A stretch of 64,000 nucleotides of DNA, taken from CAMDTE01 sp964504345 (GTDB taxonomy: Bacteria > Bacteroidota > Bacteroidia > Flavobacteriales > Schleiferiaceae). This document shows positions 55,508 through 63,539 of the stretch, in pieces (the stretch's first letter is position 1; the number at the start of each line of letters is the position of its first letter). The notes beneath the pieces were generated by a model. It made no database searches. It had not been told where the DNA came from and saw only the letters and a list, made by a program, of their open reading frames with translations. Location of the stretch: the NCBI GenBank assembly GCA_964504345.1, contig CAZDDX010000001.1:62001-126000 (forward strand). The letters run 5' to 3'. A program made the position numbers and the translations under genes.

Positions 55508-56440
55508 ATGCGCATCGTTTTTTTTGGAACACCTGAATTCGCTGTTGCCACGGCAGAAGAAATTCGTGCCTGCGGAAAGCACGAAGTACTCGCGGCAGTA
55601 ACCGCACCGGACAAACCTGCCGGACGCGGTTTGCAATTGCGCGCTTCTGCTGTGAAGGAATGGGCATTGGAGCATTCCATACCGGTTTATCAACCCAGCT
55701 CCCTGCGCGATGCGTCCTTTTTGGTGCAGCTAAGCACCTTGAATGCGGATTGTTTCGTGGTGGTGGCCTTTAGAATGCTTCCAAAATCCGTTTGGTCACT
55801 TCCACCCTTCGGGACCTTCAATGTTCATGCTTCTCTTCTTCCGGACTTTCGTGGAGCAGCCCCGATACATTGGGCAGTGTACCACGGTCGGCCCGAAACC
55901 GGTGTAACTACGTTCATTCTGGACGATAAAATAGACACCGGTGCGGTGCTGCTGCAGGAGAAAACTGCGGTAGGAAATGACGAGACGACCGGAGAATTGT
56001 ACCTGCGGTTGCAAAAAATGGGCAGTAAATTGGCCGTTCAAACATTGGATGGGCTGGAGTCCCAAACCCTTACTCCCACTCCTCAAGTCGGAGATTCTGA
56101 ATGGAAAGCGCCCAAAATCAATCGCGAACATCAGTTCCTGCCCCTGGAATTACCTGCACTCAACTGGTACAATGCCTACCGCGGCATGACTCCTTTTCCG
56201 GGGTTTTTAACTCGGATAAAATTGGATCAAGTAATTGAATTTAAAATACTTAAGTGTTTCTACATAGAGAATAGGTTAACATCTATTCCAGTGCACCGAA
56301 TTGAAGGCAATCGTTGGTGGATTGAGGGTGCTGATGGTGCTTTGGAGCTGGAGTCTATTCAATGGCCTGGAAAGCGCCCTATGCAGGTTGCGGAGTTCTT
56401 GCGGGGCTCGCCGTTGCAGGGATATTATGAAATTGTGTAA
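55508..56440 (+). CDS. fmt: Methionyl-tRNA formyltransferase
   Basis: 310 aa. MRIVFFGTPEFAVATAEEI, the formyl-folate site FGTFNVHASLLPDFRGAAPI and FILDDKIDTGAVLLQ, and a C-terminal OB-like tRNA-binding domain. It formylates initiator Met-tRNA. It follows recQ by 21 bases. Codons from about 56214 to 56290 are sharply A+T-rich and include rare ones (ATA, AGG), unlike the rest. Confidence 0.97.
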   Translation: MRIVFFGTPEFAVATAEEIRACGKHEVLAAVTAPDKPAGRGLQLRASAVKEWALEHSIPVYQPSSLRDASFLVQLSTLNADCFVVVAFRMLPKSVWSLPPFGTFNVHASLLPDFRGAAPIHWAVYHGRPETGVTTFILDDKIDTGAVLLQEKTAVGNDETTGELYLRLQKMGSKLAVQTLDGLESQTLTPTPQVGDSEWKAPKINREHQFLPLELPALNWYNAYRGMTPFPGFLTRIKLDQVIEFKILKCFYIENRLTSIPVHRIEGNRWWIEGADGALELESIQWPGKRPMQVAEFLRGSPLQGYYEIV

Positions 56441-56454
56441 AAAACACACAAATG

Positions 56455-56485
56455 GTTGCACGGATTGCGGAAACGGCTATATTTG
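56455..56485 (+). promoter_or_regulatory. Full promoter of the HU gene
   Basis: TTG at 56455-56457 and TATATTTG at 56478-56485, spaced 20 bases, the best two-part Bacteroidota promoter in the window. The ATG follows 41 bases later. Confidence 0.7.
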
Positions 56486-56526
56486 TGATCGTGTGAACGA
56501 ACTATTAACTCAAAAAATCACCCAAA

Positions 56527-56796
56527 ATGAACAAAGCAGAACTCATTGATGCTATTGCTGCAGAAGCAGGAATCACCAAGGCCCAAGCTAAAAAAGCTTT
56601 GGAATCTATGACCGACAGCGTTGCTAAGACTTTGGCAGGTGGTGGTCGCGTTTCCTTGGTTGGATTCGGTACCTTCTCTGTGTCTAAGCGCGCTGCTCGC
56701 GAAGGCCGCAACCCACAGACCGGCAAGACCATCAGCATTGCTGCCAAGAATGTTGCTAAATTTAAGCCAGGTGCTGAATTGAGCGCTAAGCTGTAA
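56527..56796 (+). CDS. HU-family DNA-binding protein
   Basis: 89 aa. MNKAELIDAIAAEAGITKAQ, the GFGTFSVSKRAAREGRNPQT arm and IAAKNVAKFKPGAELSAKL are standard HU. It bends and compacts DNA. Codon use shifts toward GCT/AAG, suggesting high expression, in line with its strong promoter and hairpin terminator. Confidence 0.97.
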   Translation: MNKAELIDAIAAEAGITKAQAKKALESMTDSVAKTLAGGGRVSLVGFGTFSVSKRAAREGRNPQTGKTISIAAKNVAKFKPGAELSAKL

Positions 56797-56817
56797 TTCT
56801 TCGCAACGCGAAAAGCC

Positions 56818-56850
56818 AAGGGCCGTCCCAAAAGGGCGGCCCTTACTTTT
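56818..56850 (+). terminator. Terminator of the HU gene
   Basis: AAGGGCCGTCCC, loop AAAA, GGGCGGCCCTT with one bulge, then ACTTTTT. Confidence 0.85.
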
Positions 56851-56872
56851 TATGCAAACTACAAGCTAGCGT

Positions 56873-57901
56873 TTAACTCTTCTTGAAATTTGAAATTCGG
56901 TAGATCTGCTCAATAATATCTACCACTTTCATCCCTTCTAGGGCATTGGTTCCAATGGCCCCCTCCCCGTTCAATACGTCGATGCAATTCTGGATGACAA
57001 ACGGGTGATTGAATGCCGATCCTTTGTATCCACCATAATCATTTGGTGGATTACTTGGAAGAAGTTCGGGCAAGGTATAATCTTTGACGTGGCAATGCAC
57101 CACCTCGTTCATGTACTGTCCGGCAATTTTAACGCTTCCGTTTTGGGCAATAACAGTTAATGAACTTTCCAGGTTAGCGTCCCAAACGCTTGTGGAATAG
57201 TTCAAGGTGCCCATACCCCCTTGGTTTAGGCGGAAAACCACGGACCCTGAATCTTCAAAATCTATGGTGCTTTGGTGGTTGAAATTATCCAATTCGGCAA
57301 AAACAGGAGTCAAATCGCCAAAAACCCAGTACAGAATGTCCACAAAGTGACTGAATTGGGTAAAAAGAGTGCCGCCGTCCATTTCCGCGGTTCCGTGCCA
57401 TCCTCCTGGATGGTAGTACCGTTCGTCCCGATTCCAAAAGCAATTCAAATGAACTTGATAAATAGGACCCAGCTGGCCCGACTGCACCAAGCCCTTCAGC
57501 CATTCAGAAGGCGGGGAATATCGGTTTTGCATAACGGCAAATACCCGTTTGCCGCACGATAGAGCGGTGTGCAAAACGTGTTCCGCATCCGATTTGGACA
57601 ACGCCAACGGTTTTTCAATCAATACGTGGTACCCAGCCCCCAGCAACGCCACGGCCTGCTGCGCGTGCCAGCCGTTTGGCGTGGCAATGTTGACGATGTC
57701 TGCTTCAATGCCCGCAGCAAGAAAGTCCTCCAGCGATGTGAAGTGCGGAACGTCGGACAAATCATGCCCGTTGAGTTCCTTACGGCCGGCCGGATCTACC
57801 GTTGCAACCAATTGAGCCTTGCCGTGGTTCAGCACGGTTTCAACATGACGCATTCCGATGCGACCGCAGCCAACAACGGCAAATTTTATGGTATTTTTCA
57901 T
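56873..57901 (-). CDS. Gfo/Idh/MocA-family sugar oxidoreductase
   Basis: 342 aa. NAD(P)-binding KFAVVGCGRIGMRHVETVL at residues 5-23, catalytic EKP motif (YHVLIEKPLALS) and HxGGWHGTAEMDGGTLF with the substrate-binding residues. The pattern resembles UDP-N-acetylglucosaminuronate 3-dehydrogenases (WlbA type), suggesting surface-sugar synthesis. The ATG at 57901 shares one base with the pdxH stop, and the longer in-frame start is rejected for that reason. Last gene of the sucD operon. Confidence 0.85.
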   Translation of the reverse strand: MKNTIKFAVVGCGRIGMRHVETVLNHGKAQLVATVDPAGRKELNGHDLSDVPHFTSLEDFLAAGIEADIVNIATPNGWHAQQAVALLGAGYHVLIEKPLALSKSDAEHVLHTALSCGKRVFAVMQNRYSPPSEWLKGLVQSGQLGPIYQVHLNCFWNRDERYYHPGGWHGTAEMDGGTLFTQFSHFVDILYWVFGDLTPVFAELDNFNHQSTIDFEDSGSVVFRLNQGGMGTLNYSTSVWDANLESSLTVIAQNGSVKIAGQYMNEVVHCHVKDYTLPELLPSNPPNDYGGYKGSAFNHPFVIQNCIDVLNGEGAIGTNALEGMKVVDIIEQIYRISNFKKS

Positions 57902-58536
57902 CACGGATTCAGTCGTTCCAAGTTCCAACCATCTTTTCCAAGGGAATAGACCAATCGATCGTGCAAACGACTGGGTCTACCCTGCCAAAATTCCCATTGG
58001 TGGGGAACCACTCGGTACCCTCCCCAATGCTCAGGACATTCAATCCCATTTGTTTTTGCTCGGTCCAATTCTTGGGCAAAGCGTTTTTCCAATTCTGCTC
58101 GATCGGACACAGGAGCACTCTGGTGGGATACCAACGCTCCTACCCGACTTTCTAAGGGTCGAGATTGGAAGTAAGCGTTGTTCTCTTCGGCCGTTAACCG
58201 TACCGCACGACCAGCGATGCGCACCTGACGTTCTTGATTGGGCCAAAAAAACAAAAGTCCCACCGAAGGATTGTCGGCTATGGCTTGGCCTTTGTGGCTG
58301 TTGTAATTGGTAAAAAACTCCAAACCGGTTGGGCCAAAAGACTTCAGCAAAACAATCCGAGCAGAGGGCTGTCCTTTGTAGACCGTGGCCAGCGTCATCG
58401 CCGTGGAGTCAATGTCCGTAGAACGTCGGTGTTCGCTGAACCACGCCTCAAACAGTTCCCATGGACTTTTGGGCGCAGTAGACTCCAAAAGTTCTCCTGA
58501 ACAGTACTCTTTTCGGTCGTCGTGTAAATTATTCAT
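57901..58536 (-). CDS. pdxH: Pyridoxamine 5'-phosphate oxidase
   Basis: 211 aa FMN enzyme: TLATVYKGQPSARIVLLKSF, FFTNYNSHKGQAIADNP, QVRIAGRAVRLTAEENNAYF, and C-terminal EFWQGRPSRLHDRLVY with the PLP-binding Arg and His. It makes pyridoxal phosphate. Upstream neighbour is a PLP-dependent aminotransferase (6-base gap). Confidence 0.96.
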   Translation of the reverse strand: MNNLHDDRKEYCSGELLESTAPKSPWELFEAWFSEHRRSTDIDSTAMTLATVYKGQPSARIVLLKSFGPTGLEFFTNYNSHKGQAIADNPSVGLLFFWPNQERQVRIAGRAVRLTAEENNAYFQSRPLESRVGALVSHQSAPVSDRAELEKRFAQELDRAKTNGIECPEHWGGYRVVPHQWEFWQGRPSRLHDRLVYSLGKDGWNLERLNP

Positions 58537-58542
58537 GGACCA

Positions 58543-59403
58543 TTAAAGCCAAGATGATTCCCGAGAAGCGTCTTCCAAAACACTCCGCATGCGGTTGGCT
58601 TGCTCGTTTGCAAACCGCGTCTGCTTGTAGTGGGATAAGGACTGAAGACCCACAATGGCGTTGGTGAGCCAAACTTCGTCCGCGCGTTGCAGTTCAAACG
58701 GAGAAAGTGTTTCTTCGCGCACGGACAGGCCCAAAGCAGCTGCTTGCTTGAGGACTTGCTCCCGCACGATTCCCCGAATGCATCCCGCAGAAAGTGGAGC
58801 AGTCACCAATTCCGAACCGAATACCAAGAACAAGTTGGACTTACCGCCTTCCAGCAAGCGGTTGTCCGGCGTAAGTACCAGCGATTCCGAAGCCTCCATC
58901 TCCAAGGCAAATCGTTCCGATTGGGTATACAAAAAAGAATGCGGTCCTTTAAGGCCGGCCAATGCGCCCGGGGCTTTGGTGAATTCCTTGAAAACAACTG
59001 CAGAATAGTCGCTCAGTTCGGTGTATTGGTTGCCTTCCAATGCAGTCGCAGTTAAGGACCAATCTACTTCCGAACTGCGCGTACCGTATCCGGATTCTCC
59101 TTTTCGCCAAACGCTCAATCGAATTCGTACATCGCTGTCTTTTATTGAATTAGCCTTAGCTACTTCAATAAGATAATTCAAAAAAAATTCTGGACTCCAG
59201 GCATCGGGTATTCGGATGCGCAGAAGCCGCATGCTGGCCATTAACCGAAAGTAATGTGCCTCCCAAAAACGAATACCTTCGGTGCCGAAGGAGCGAATGG
59301 TTTCAAAAACCCCATCCCCATACAAAACGGAACGATCCGTCACCCGAAAAACGGGTTCGGAGGCATCAATCCATGTGCCGTTGAACAGGGCCTTGCCGGC
59401 CAT
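58543..59403 (-). CDS. Class IV (branched-chain/4-amino-4-deoxychorismate lyase-like) aminotransferase
   Basis: 286 aa. DRSVLYGDGVFETIRSFG near residue 23 and EGGKSNLFLVFGSEL (about 190) are the class-IV signatures; the Lys in GLKGPHSFLY is the likely PLP-binding residue. Length and motifs fit the IlvE/PabC/DAAT family; which amino acid is used is unclear. Five bases after sucD and 6 before pdxH. A+T-rich codons at about 59136-59190. Confidence 0.85.
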   Translation of the reverse strand: MAGKALFNGTWIDASEPVFRVTDRSVLYGDGVFETIRSFGTEGIRFWEAHYFRLMASMRLLRIRIPDAWSPEFFLNYLIEVAKANSIKDSDVRIRLSVWRKGESGYGTRSSEVDWSLTATALEGNQYTELSDYSAVVFKEFTKAPGALAGLKGPHSFLYTQSERFALEMEASESLVLTPDNRLLEGGKSNLFLVFGSELVTAPLSAGCIRGIVREQVLKQAAALGLSVREETLSPFELQRADEVWLTNAIVGLQSLSHYKQTRFANEQANRMRSVLEDASRESSWL

Positions 59404-59408
59404 GCTCC

Positions 59409-60281
59409 TTATTTGTTGAGTATTTCGGACATGCGTTGGCCGATTTCCGCGGGAGAATCAACTACGCTCACGCCGCACGCGCGCAAAATTGCTTTTTTCG
59501 CCTGCGCGGTATCGTCTGCACCGCCAACAATAGCGCCGGCGTGGCCCATGGTACGACCTTTAGGGGCAGTCTCACCAGCAATGAACCCAACCACCGGCTT
59601 GGTGCCGTTCGCTTTGATCCATTCGCCAGCTAAAGCCTCCAAATTGCCGCCAATCTCGCCGATCATTACGATGCCGTCGGTCTCTGGATCATTCATAAGC
59701 AGAGCAACCGCCTCTTGGGTTGTTGTGCCAATGATGGGGTCTCCACCAATTCCAATGGCAGTGGAAACACCCAAACCAGCTTTAACAATCTGGTCCGCAG
59801 CTTCGTAGGTTAGTGTTCCTGATTTGGACACAATACCAATGCGTCCGGGCTTGAATACAAATCCGGGCATGATGCCAATTTTGGCTTCTCCGGCGGTGAT
59901 GATGCCGGGGCAGTTCGGTCCGATCAACGTACAACCGCGTGCTTGAACGTATTTCTTAGCAGAAATCATGTCCTTCACGGGAATACCTTCCGTAATGGCT
60001 ACAATTACTTTAATCCCAGCATCCGCGGCCTCCATGATGGAGTCTGCTGCAAATGCGGGCGGTACAAACAAGATGGAAACATCTGCTCCCGTTGTGGAAA
60101 CGGCTTCGCTCACGGTGTTGAAAACCGGACGGTCCAAATGCATTTGTCCACCTTTGCCGGGAGTAACCCCACCGACCACTTGAGTGCCGTAGGCAATCAT
60201 TTGCTCGGCATGGAACGTTCCTTCCTTACCGGTGAACCCTTGAACGATGACTTTGGAATTCTTATTGACCAGAACACTCAT
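59409..60281 (-). CDS. sucD: Succinyl-CoA synthetase alpha subunit
   Basis: 290 aa. VIVQGFTGKEGTFHAEQMI (CoA-binding), GPNCPGIITAGEAKIGIMPG and the phosphorylated His in MGHAGAIVGG near residue 244. It pairs with SucC, encoded about 26 kb away. Leader of 25 bases after TACTTTTG. Confidence 0.97.
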   Translation of the reverse strand: MSVLVNKNSKVIVQGFTGKEGTFHAEQMIAYGTQVVGGVTPGKGGQMHLDRPVFNTVSEAVSTTGADVSILFVPPAFAADSIMEAADAGIKVIVAITEGIPVKDMISAKKYVQARGCTLIGPNCPGIITAGEAKIGIMPGFVFKPGRIGIVSKSGTLTYEAADQIVKAGLGVSTAIGIGGDPIIGTTTQEAVALLMNDPETDGIVMIGEIGGNLEALAGEWIKANGTKPVVGFIAGETAPKGRTMGHAGAIVGGADDTAQAKKAILRACGVSVVDSPAEIGQRMSEILNK

Positions 60282-60306
60282 GGCTTGGGATTGAAGTTTG
60301 CGGGCA

Positions 60307-60314
60307 CAAAAGTA
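60307..60314 (-). promoter_or_regulatory. -7 box of the sucD operon
   Basis: TACTTTTG, perfect match, 25 bases before the ATG at 60281. Confidence 0.6.
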
Positions 60315-60318
60315 CGGC

Positions 60319-62385
60319 TCATCGCCCTTTTACCAACGTCATTTCTGCAACCAAATGCGGGGCCTCCCCTACTTTTTCGATGGTCCACAAAACAAAACGA
60401 ATATCGACCATCACATTTCGGCAAATGGACTCGTCGAATCGGTAGTCGGACATGGTTCCCTCCCAAACCCGATCAAAATTGATGCCGATCAAACGACCTT
60501 TCGCATCCAAAGCAGGCGATCCGCTGTTCCCCCCAGAGGTGTGGTTGCTGGCAATGAAGCACACGGGTAGTTGGCCATTTGGGAGAGCATAGACGCCGTA
60601 GTCGCGGTTCGCGTGCAACTTAAGGACACGTGGATCCACGTCAAATTCATAATCTCCCGGAATGTATTTGGCCATGTACCCGTCCAACGTGGTTTGGTAT
60701 CCGTACTCTATACCGTCCGACGGCGCATACGGAAGAACCTTTCCGGAGGCCAAACGCAAAGTAGAATTGGCATCTGGGTACATTCTAGGAGCATTTTCAC
60801 CCTGCAAGAATCCGTTGGTATGCATCCGCAAGGCCGTTGCAGTGGATTTGGAAAACGAGCGAACTCCGGGGAGTAACGCGTTATTTTGCCACTCCGAAAG
60901 TCGGGTATACACCAAATAAGCAGGGTCTTGCTTCGCTTCCAATAACCATTGGTTGAAGTTAGACTCCAGCAAGGCCATCGATTTTTCCGCGTTCGACAAA
61001 ATCCCGGTATACAAGGGGTCAACAGATCCGTCCCAAATGTTTTTTGGAGGTAAAATCAGCGCATTGTTCACCCGATATGCCTCGTTAAACCAATACTGCG
61101 CCGTTTTTTTCAAAGCCCGACGGTCCAATTCCGGGCTGTAATCTTTGTAAAAATCACGAATGGCTTGTTTTACTTGCTCCTGTGAATCTTTGCTATTGGC
61201 CAGCGCCACCAATTGCCCAAGTTCCCAACCCCGGCCGGCCACTTCCACCCACAACTCACGTGAGGTCAAAAGGGGCGCCGCATTGTTTAGCGCTGCATTC
61301 AATTCATCCGGTGCCGCTCCATTTGCTTTTTGACGCTCCTCCAATTTCTGTAAACCGTCGGTCCGCTCCATTCCCAAATTCACGCCAATCCACTTTTTGT
61401 ATGCATTGGCCGACGACGCATACTTGCTGGCGTATGCAATCTTAATGGCTGGATCCACACGCATGGCGCTGTCCCAAGTTCCCAACAAACGTTTGCGCAC
61501 CTCAATTCGGATGGGATTCAATTCCTCTACGGCGTGTTGAACCCAAGAAGCGGGCAAGTACTCTTCCGTTCGACCAGGAAATCCATACACCATTGTGAAA
61601 TCGCCTTCTTTAACTCCGTTTAGGGAAACTTTTAACGGATTCTGAACGTACAACGGCACGTTCTTGGCGTCGTATTCTGCCGGACTCCCGTTGGGGGAAG
61701 CATAAACGCGAAAAACAGAAAAATCGCCCGTATGGCGAGGCCACATCCAGTTGTCCGTATCGGAACCGAATTTCCCAATGCTGCTGGGGGGCGCTCCAAC
61801 CAAACGAACGTCCGAATAACGTTGGGAAACAATCAAAATGTACTGCAAACCGTAGTAAATGGGCTTGATGGAGTAGAGAAAGTCTGGGTTTGATTTTTTG
61901 AGTTCTGCCAAATGATTGGCAATGGCCTTGGCGACTTCCGTCTCGCGGTCTGACTCGCTCATTTGATTCGTCACGTTTTTGAGAACTATTGACGAGACGT
62001 CTTCCATGCGTTTGATGAAATCCACAAAAAGACCCGGATTGGGCTTTTCTTCCTTTTGGTTTTTCGCCCAAAAACCGTTCGTGAGGTAATCGTTTTCAAC
62101 CGAAGAATGCGATTGAATGGCATCGTATCCACAGTGGTGGTTGGTCAAAATCAACCCTTGGTGGGACACCACCTCCCCGGTACAAAACCCACCGAAGTGA
62201 ACCACACCATCTTTAAGACTGGCTTGGTTGGCATCGTACAGGTCGCGAGCGGTGAGGCGTAATCCACTTTTTTTCAATTCAGCTTCGCGCGCTTGCAGCA
62301 AAAACGGCAGCCACATTCCCTCTCCGGCCCACGTCGGCACAACAGACCCCAGTAAGGCCAAAGCGCCCAAGAATAATTTCTTCAT
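60319..62385 (-). CDS. S46-family dipeptidyl peptidase, DPP11-like
   Basis: 688 aa with a signal peptide (cleavage near PTWA). Chymotrypsin-like triad: His in LTNHHCGYDA (residues 80-89), Asp in WMWPRHTGDF (about 222) and Ser in TSGGNSGSP (about 614). NFDRVWEGTMSD near 630 carries Arg at the position that in Porphyromonas gingivalis separates acidic-residue-specific DPP11 from DPP7, so removal of dipeptides ending in Asp or Glu is predicted. Periplasmic, for peptide nutrition. Confidence 0.9.
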   Translation of the reverse strand: MKKLFLGALALLGSVVPTWAGEGMWLPFLLQAREAELKKSGLRLTARDLYDANQASLKDGVVHFGGFCTGEVVSHQGLILTNHHCGYDAIQSHSSVENDYLTNGFWAKNQKEEKPNPGLFVDFIKRMEDVSSIVLKNVTNQMSESDRETEVAKAIANHLAELKKSNPDFLYSIKPIYYGLQYILIVSQRYSDVRLVGAPPSSIGKFGSDTDNWMWPRHTGDFSVFRVYASPNGSPAEYDAKNVPLYVQNPLKVSLNGVKEGDFTMVYGFPGRTEEYLPASWVQHAVEELNPIRIEVRKRLLGTWDSAMRVDPAIKIAYASKYASSANAYKKWIGVNLGMERTDGLQKLEERQKANGAAPDELNAALNNAAPLLTSRELWVEVAGRGWELGQLVALANSKDSQEQVKQAIRDFYKDYSPELDRRALKKTAQYWFNEAYRVNNALILPPKNIWDGSVDPLYTGILSNAEKSMALLESNFNQWLLEAKQDPAYLVYTRLSEWQNNALLPGVRSFSKSTATALRMHTNGFLQGENAPRMYPDANSTLRLASGKVLPYAPSDGIEYGYQTTLDGYMAKYIPGDYEFDVDPRVLKLHANRDYGVYALPNGQLPVCFIASNHTSGGNSGSPALDAKGRLIGINFDRVWEGTMSDYRFDESICRNVMVDIRFVLWTIEKVGEAPHLVAEMTLVKGR

Positions 62386-62389
62386 GTAT

Positions 62390-62397
62390 CAAAGGTA
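62390..62397 (-). promoter_or_regulatory. -7 box of the S46 peptidase gene
   Basis: TACCTTTG, perfect match, 4 bases before the ATG at 62385. Confidence 0.65.
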
Positions 62398-62404
62398 AGG
62401 ACGG

Positions 62405-62412
62405 TATCTTTG
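62405..62412 (+). promoter_or_regulatory. -7 box of the TlpA-like gene
   Basis: TATCTTTG, perfect match, 4 bases before the ATG at 62417; 7 bases from the opposite box. The whole intergenic region is 31 bases. Confidence 0.65.
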
Positions 62413-62416
62413 TTTC

Positions 62417-63520
62417 ATGAAACGCTTTCTACTCCCTCTTGCGGCGGTCGGTGCCCTGTTCCTGACCAGCTGCCAATCCCAAATGGAAGTTTCGGTGGAA
62501 TTAACCAACTGGAATCCAACCGATACCGGAAAAGTTTGGGCTCGATTTGTTCAAGTGACGGACGACAACGTCAAAGCTCTAGACAGCGCTTTGGTGGAAG
62601 ACGGCAGGGTTACGTTGCAAGCTGAATTGGACGCACCTCAAATCTTCTTTGTCCAAATTGACGGCATCCAACCTCCAGTGATGTTGTTTGGGTGGAAGGA
62701 ATCTGTGGAAATTACGGGCGATGCAGCGATCCTGCCTTTCGCTCCGGAATTTTCCGGGTCAGACTTTGCCGATTCTCTGTATGCATTCACCAAAAGCCAA
62801 ACTGATTTTCAAGCGCAAGCTCGTCAGATGGAAGGCGAATACGGACGTGCCATGCAAACAGGCGACATGACTACTGCTGAGGCATTGACGCAGCGCTTCA
62901 ACGGCATGTACGAGAAGAACGAAAAGGACATGATTCGCTTTGCGGAAAACAACGGTGCGTTGGGTGCTTTTGTGGCCAATCGCTACCTGTACCAGGCAGA
63001 CTTGGAGTCTTTGAAAAAAGTATTGACAAGCGTAGACAGAGACCACAGCAAGGCAACTGAGGTGGTGAAGTTGACGGAGCGAGTAGCTAAATTGGAAGCC
63101 GTTTCCGTTGGAAACAAAATACCAGAATTGACGCAAGCAACTCCAGAGGGCACCCCATTGGCGCTTTCCACCGTTGCCGGAAAGGTAATCTTGGTTGATT
63201 TCTGGGCCTCTTGGTGCCGTCCTTGCCGAGCGCAGAACCCGGACTTGGTGGCGCTGTACAATGAGTTCCACGCCAAAGGCTTTGAAATAGTGGGCGTAAG
63301 TTTTGACGATAATAAGGAAGCTTGGGTAGAGGCCATCGCAAAAGATGGTTTGGCATGGCCTCAAATGAGCGACCTGAAAGGTTGGAACAATGCGGCTGCA
63401 GAATTATTCAGCATCCGGGCCATTCCCCAGAACGTGGTTACTGATTCCAAGGGGAAAATCGTTTTGCGCAATGCCTCCATTGAGGATTTGCGTGCTTATT
63501 TGGCAAAAAACCTGAAGTAA
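62417..63520 (+). CDS. TlpA-family thioredoxin-like lipoprotein with DUF4369-type N domain
   Basis: 367 aa. Lipoprotein signal ending LFLTSCQ; beta-rich DUF4369-like domain (about 25-120), helical linker, then thioredoxin fold with VDFWASWCRPCRAQNPDL (active CxxC near residue 265) and cis-Pro in RAIPQNVV. It likely handles disulfides or cytochrome maturation in the periplasm. A forward terminator lies 100 bases after the stop, inside the next, convergent gene. Confidence 0.92.
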   Translation: MKRFLLPLAAVGALFLTSCQSQMEVSVELTNWNPTDTGKVWARFVQVTDDNVKALDSALVEDGRVTLQAELDAPQIFFVQIDGIQPPVMLFGWKESVEITGDAAILPFAPEFSGSDFADSLYAFTKSQTDFQAQARQMEGEYGRAMQTGDMTTAEALTQRFNGMYEKNEKDMIRFAENNGALGAFVANRYLYQADLESLKKVLTSVDRDHSKATEVVKLTERVAKLEAVSVGNKIPELTQATPEGTPLALSTVAGKVILVDFWASWCRPCRAQNPDLVALYNEFHAKGFEIVGVSFDDNKEAWVEAIAKDGLAWPQMSDLKGWNNAAAELFSIRAIPQNVVTDSKGKIVLRNASIEDLRAYLAKNLK

Positions 63521-63539
63521 AATTCCGTCTGTGCAGGGT

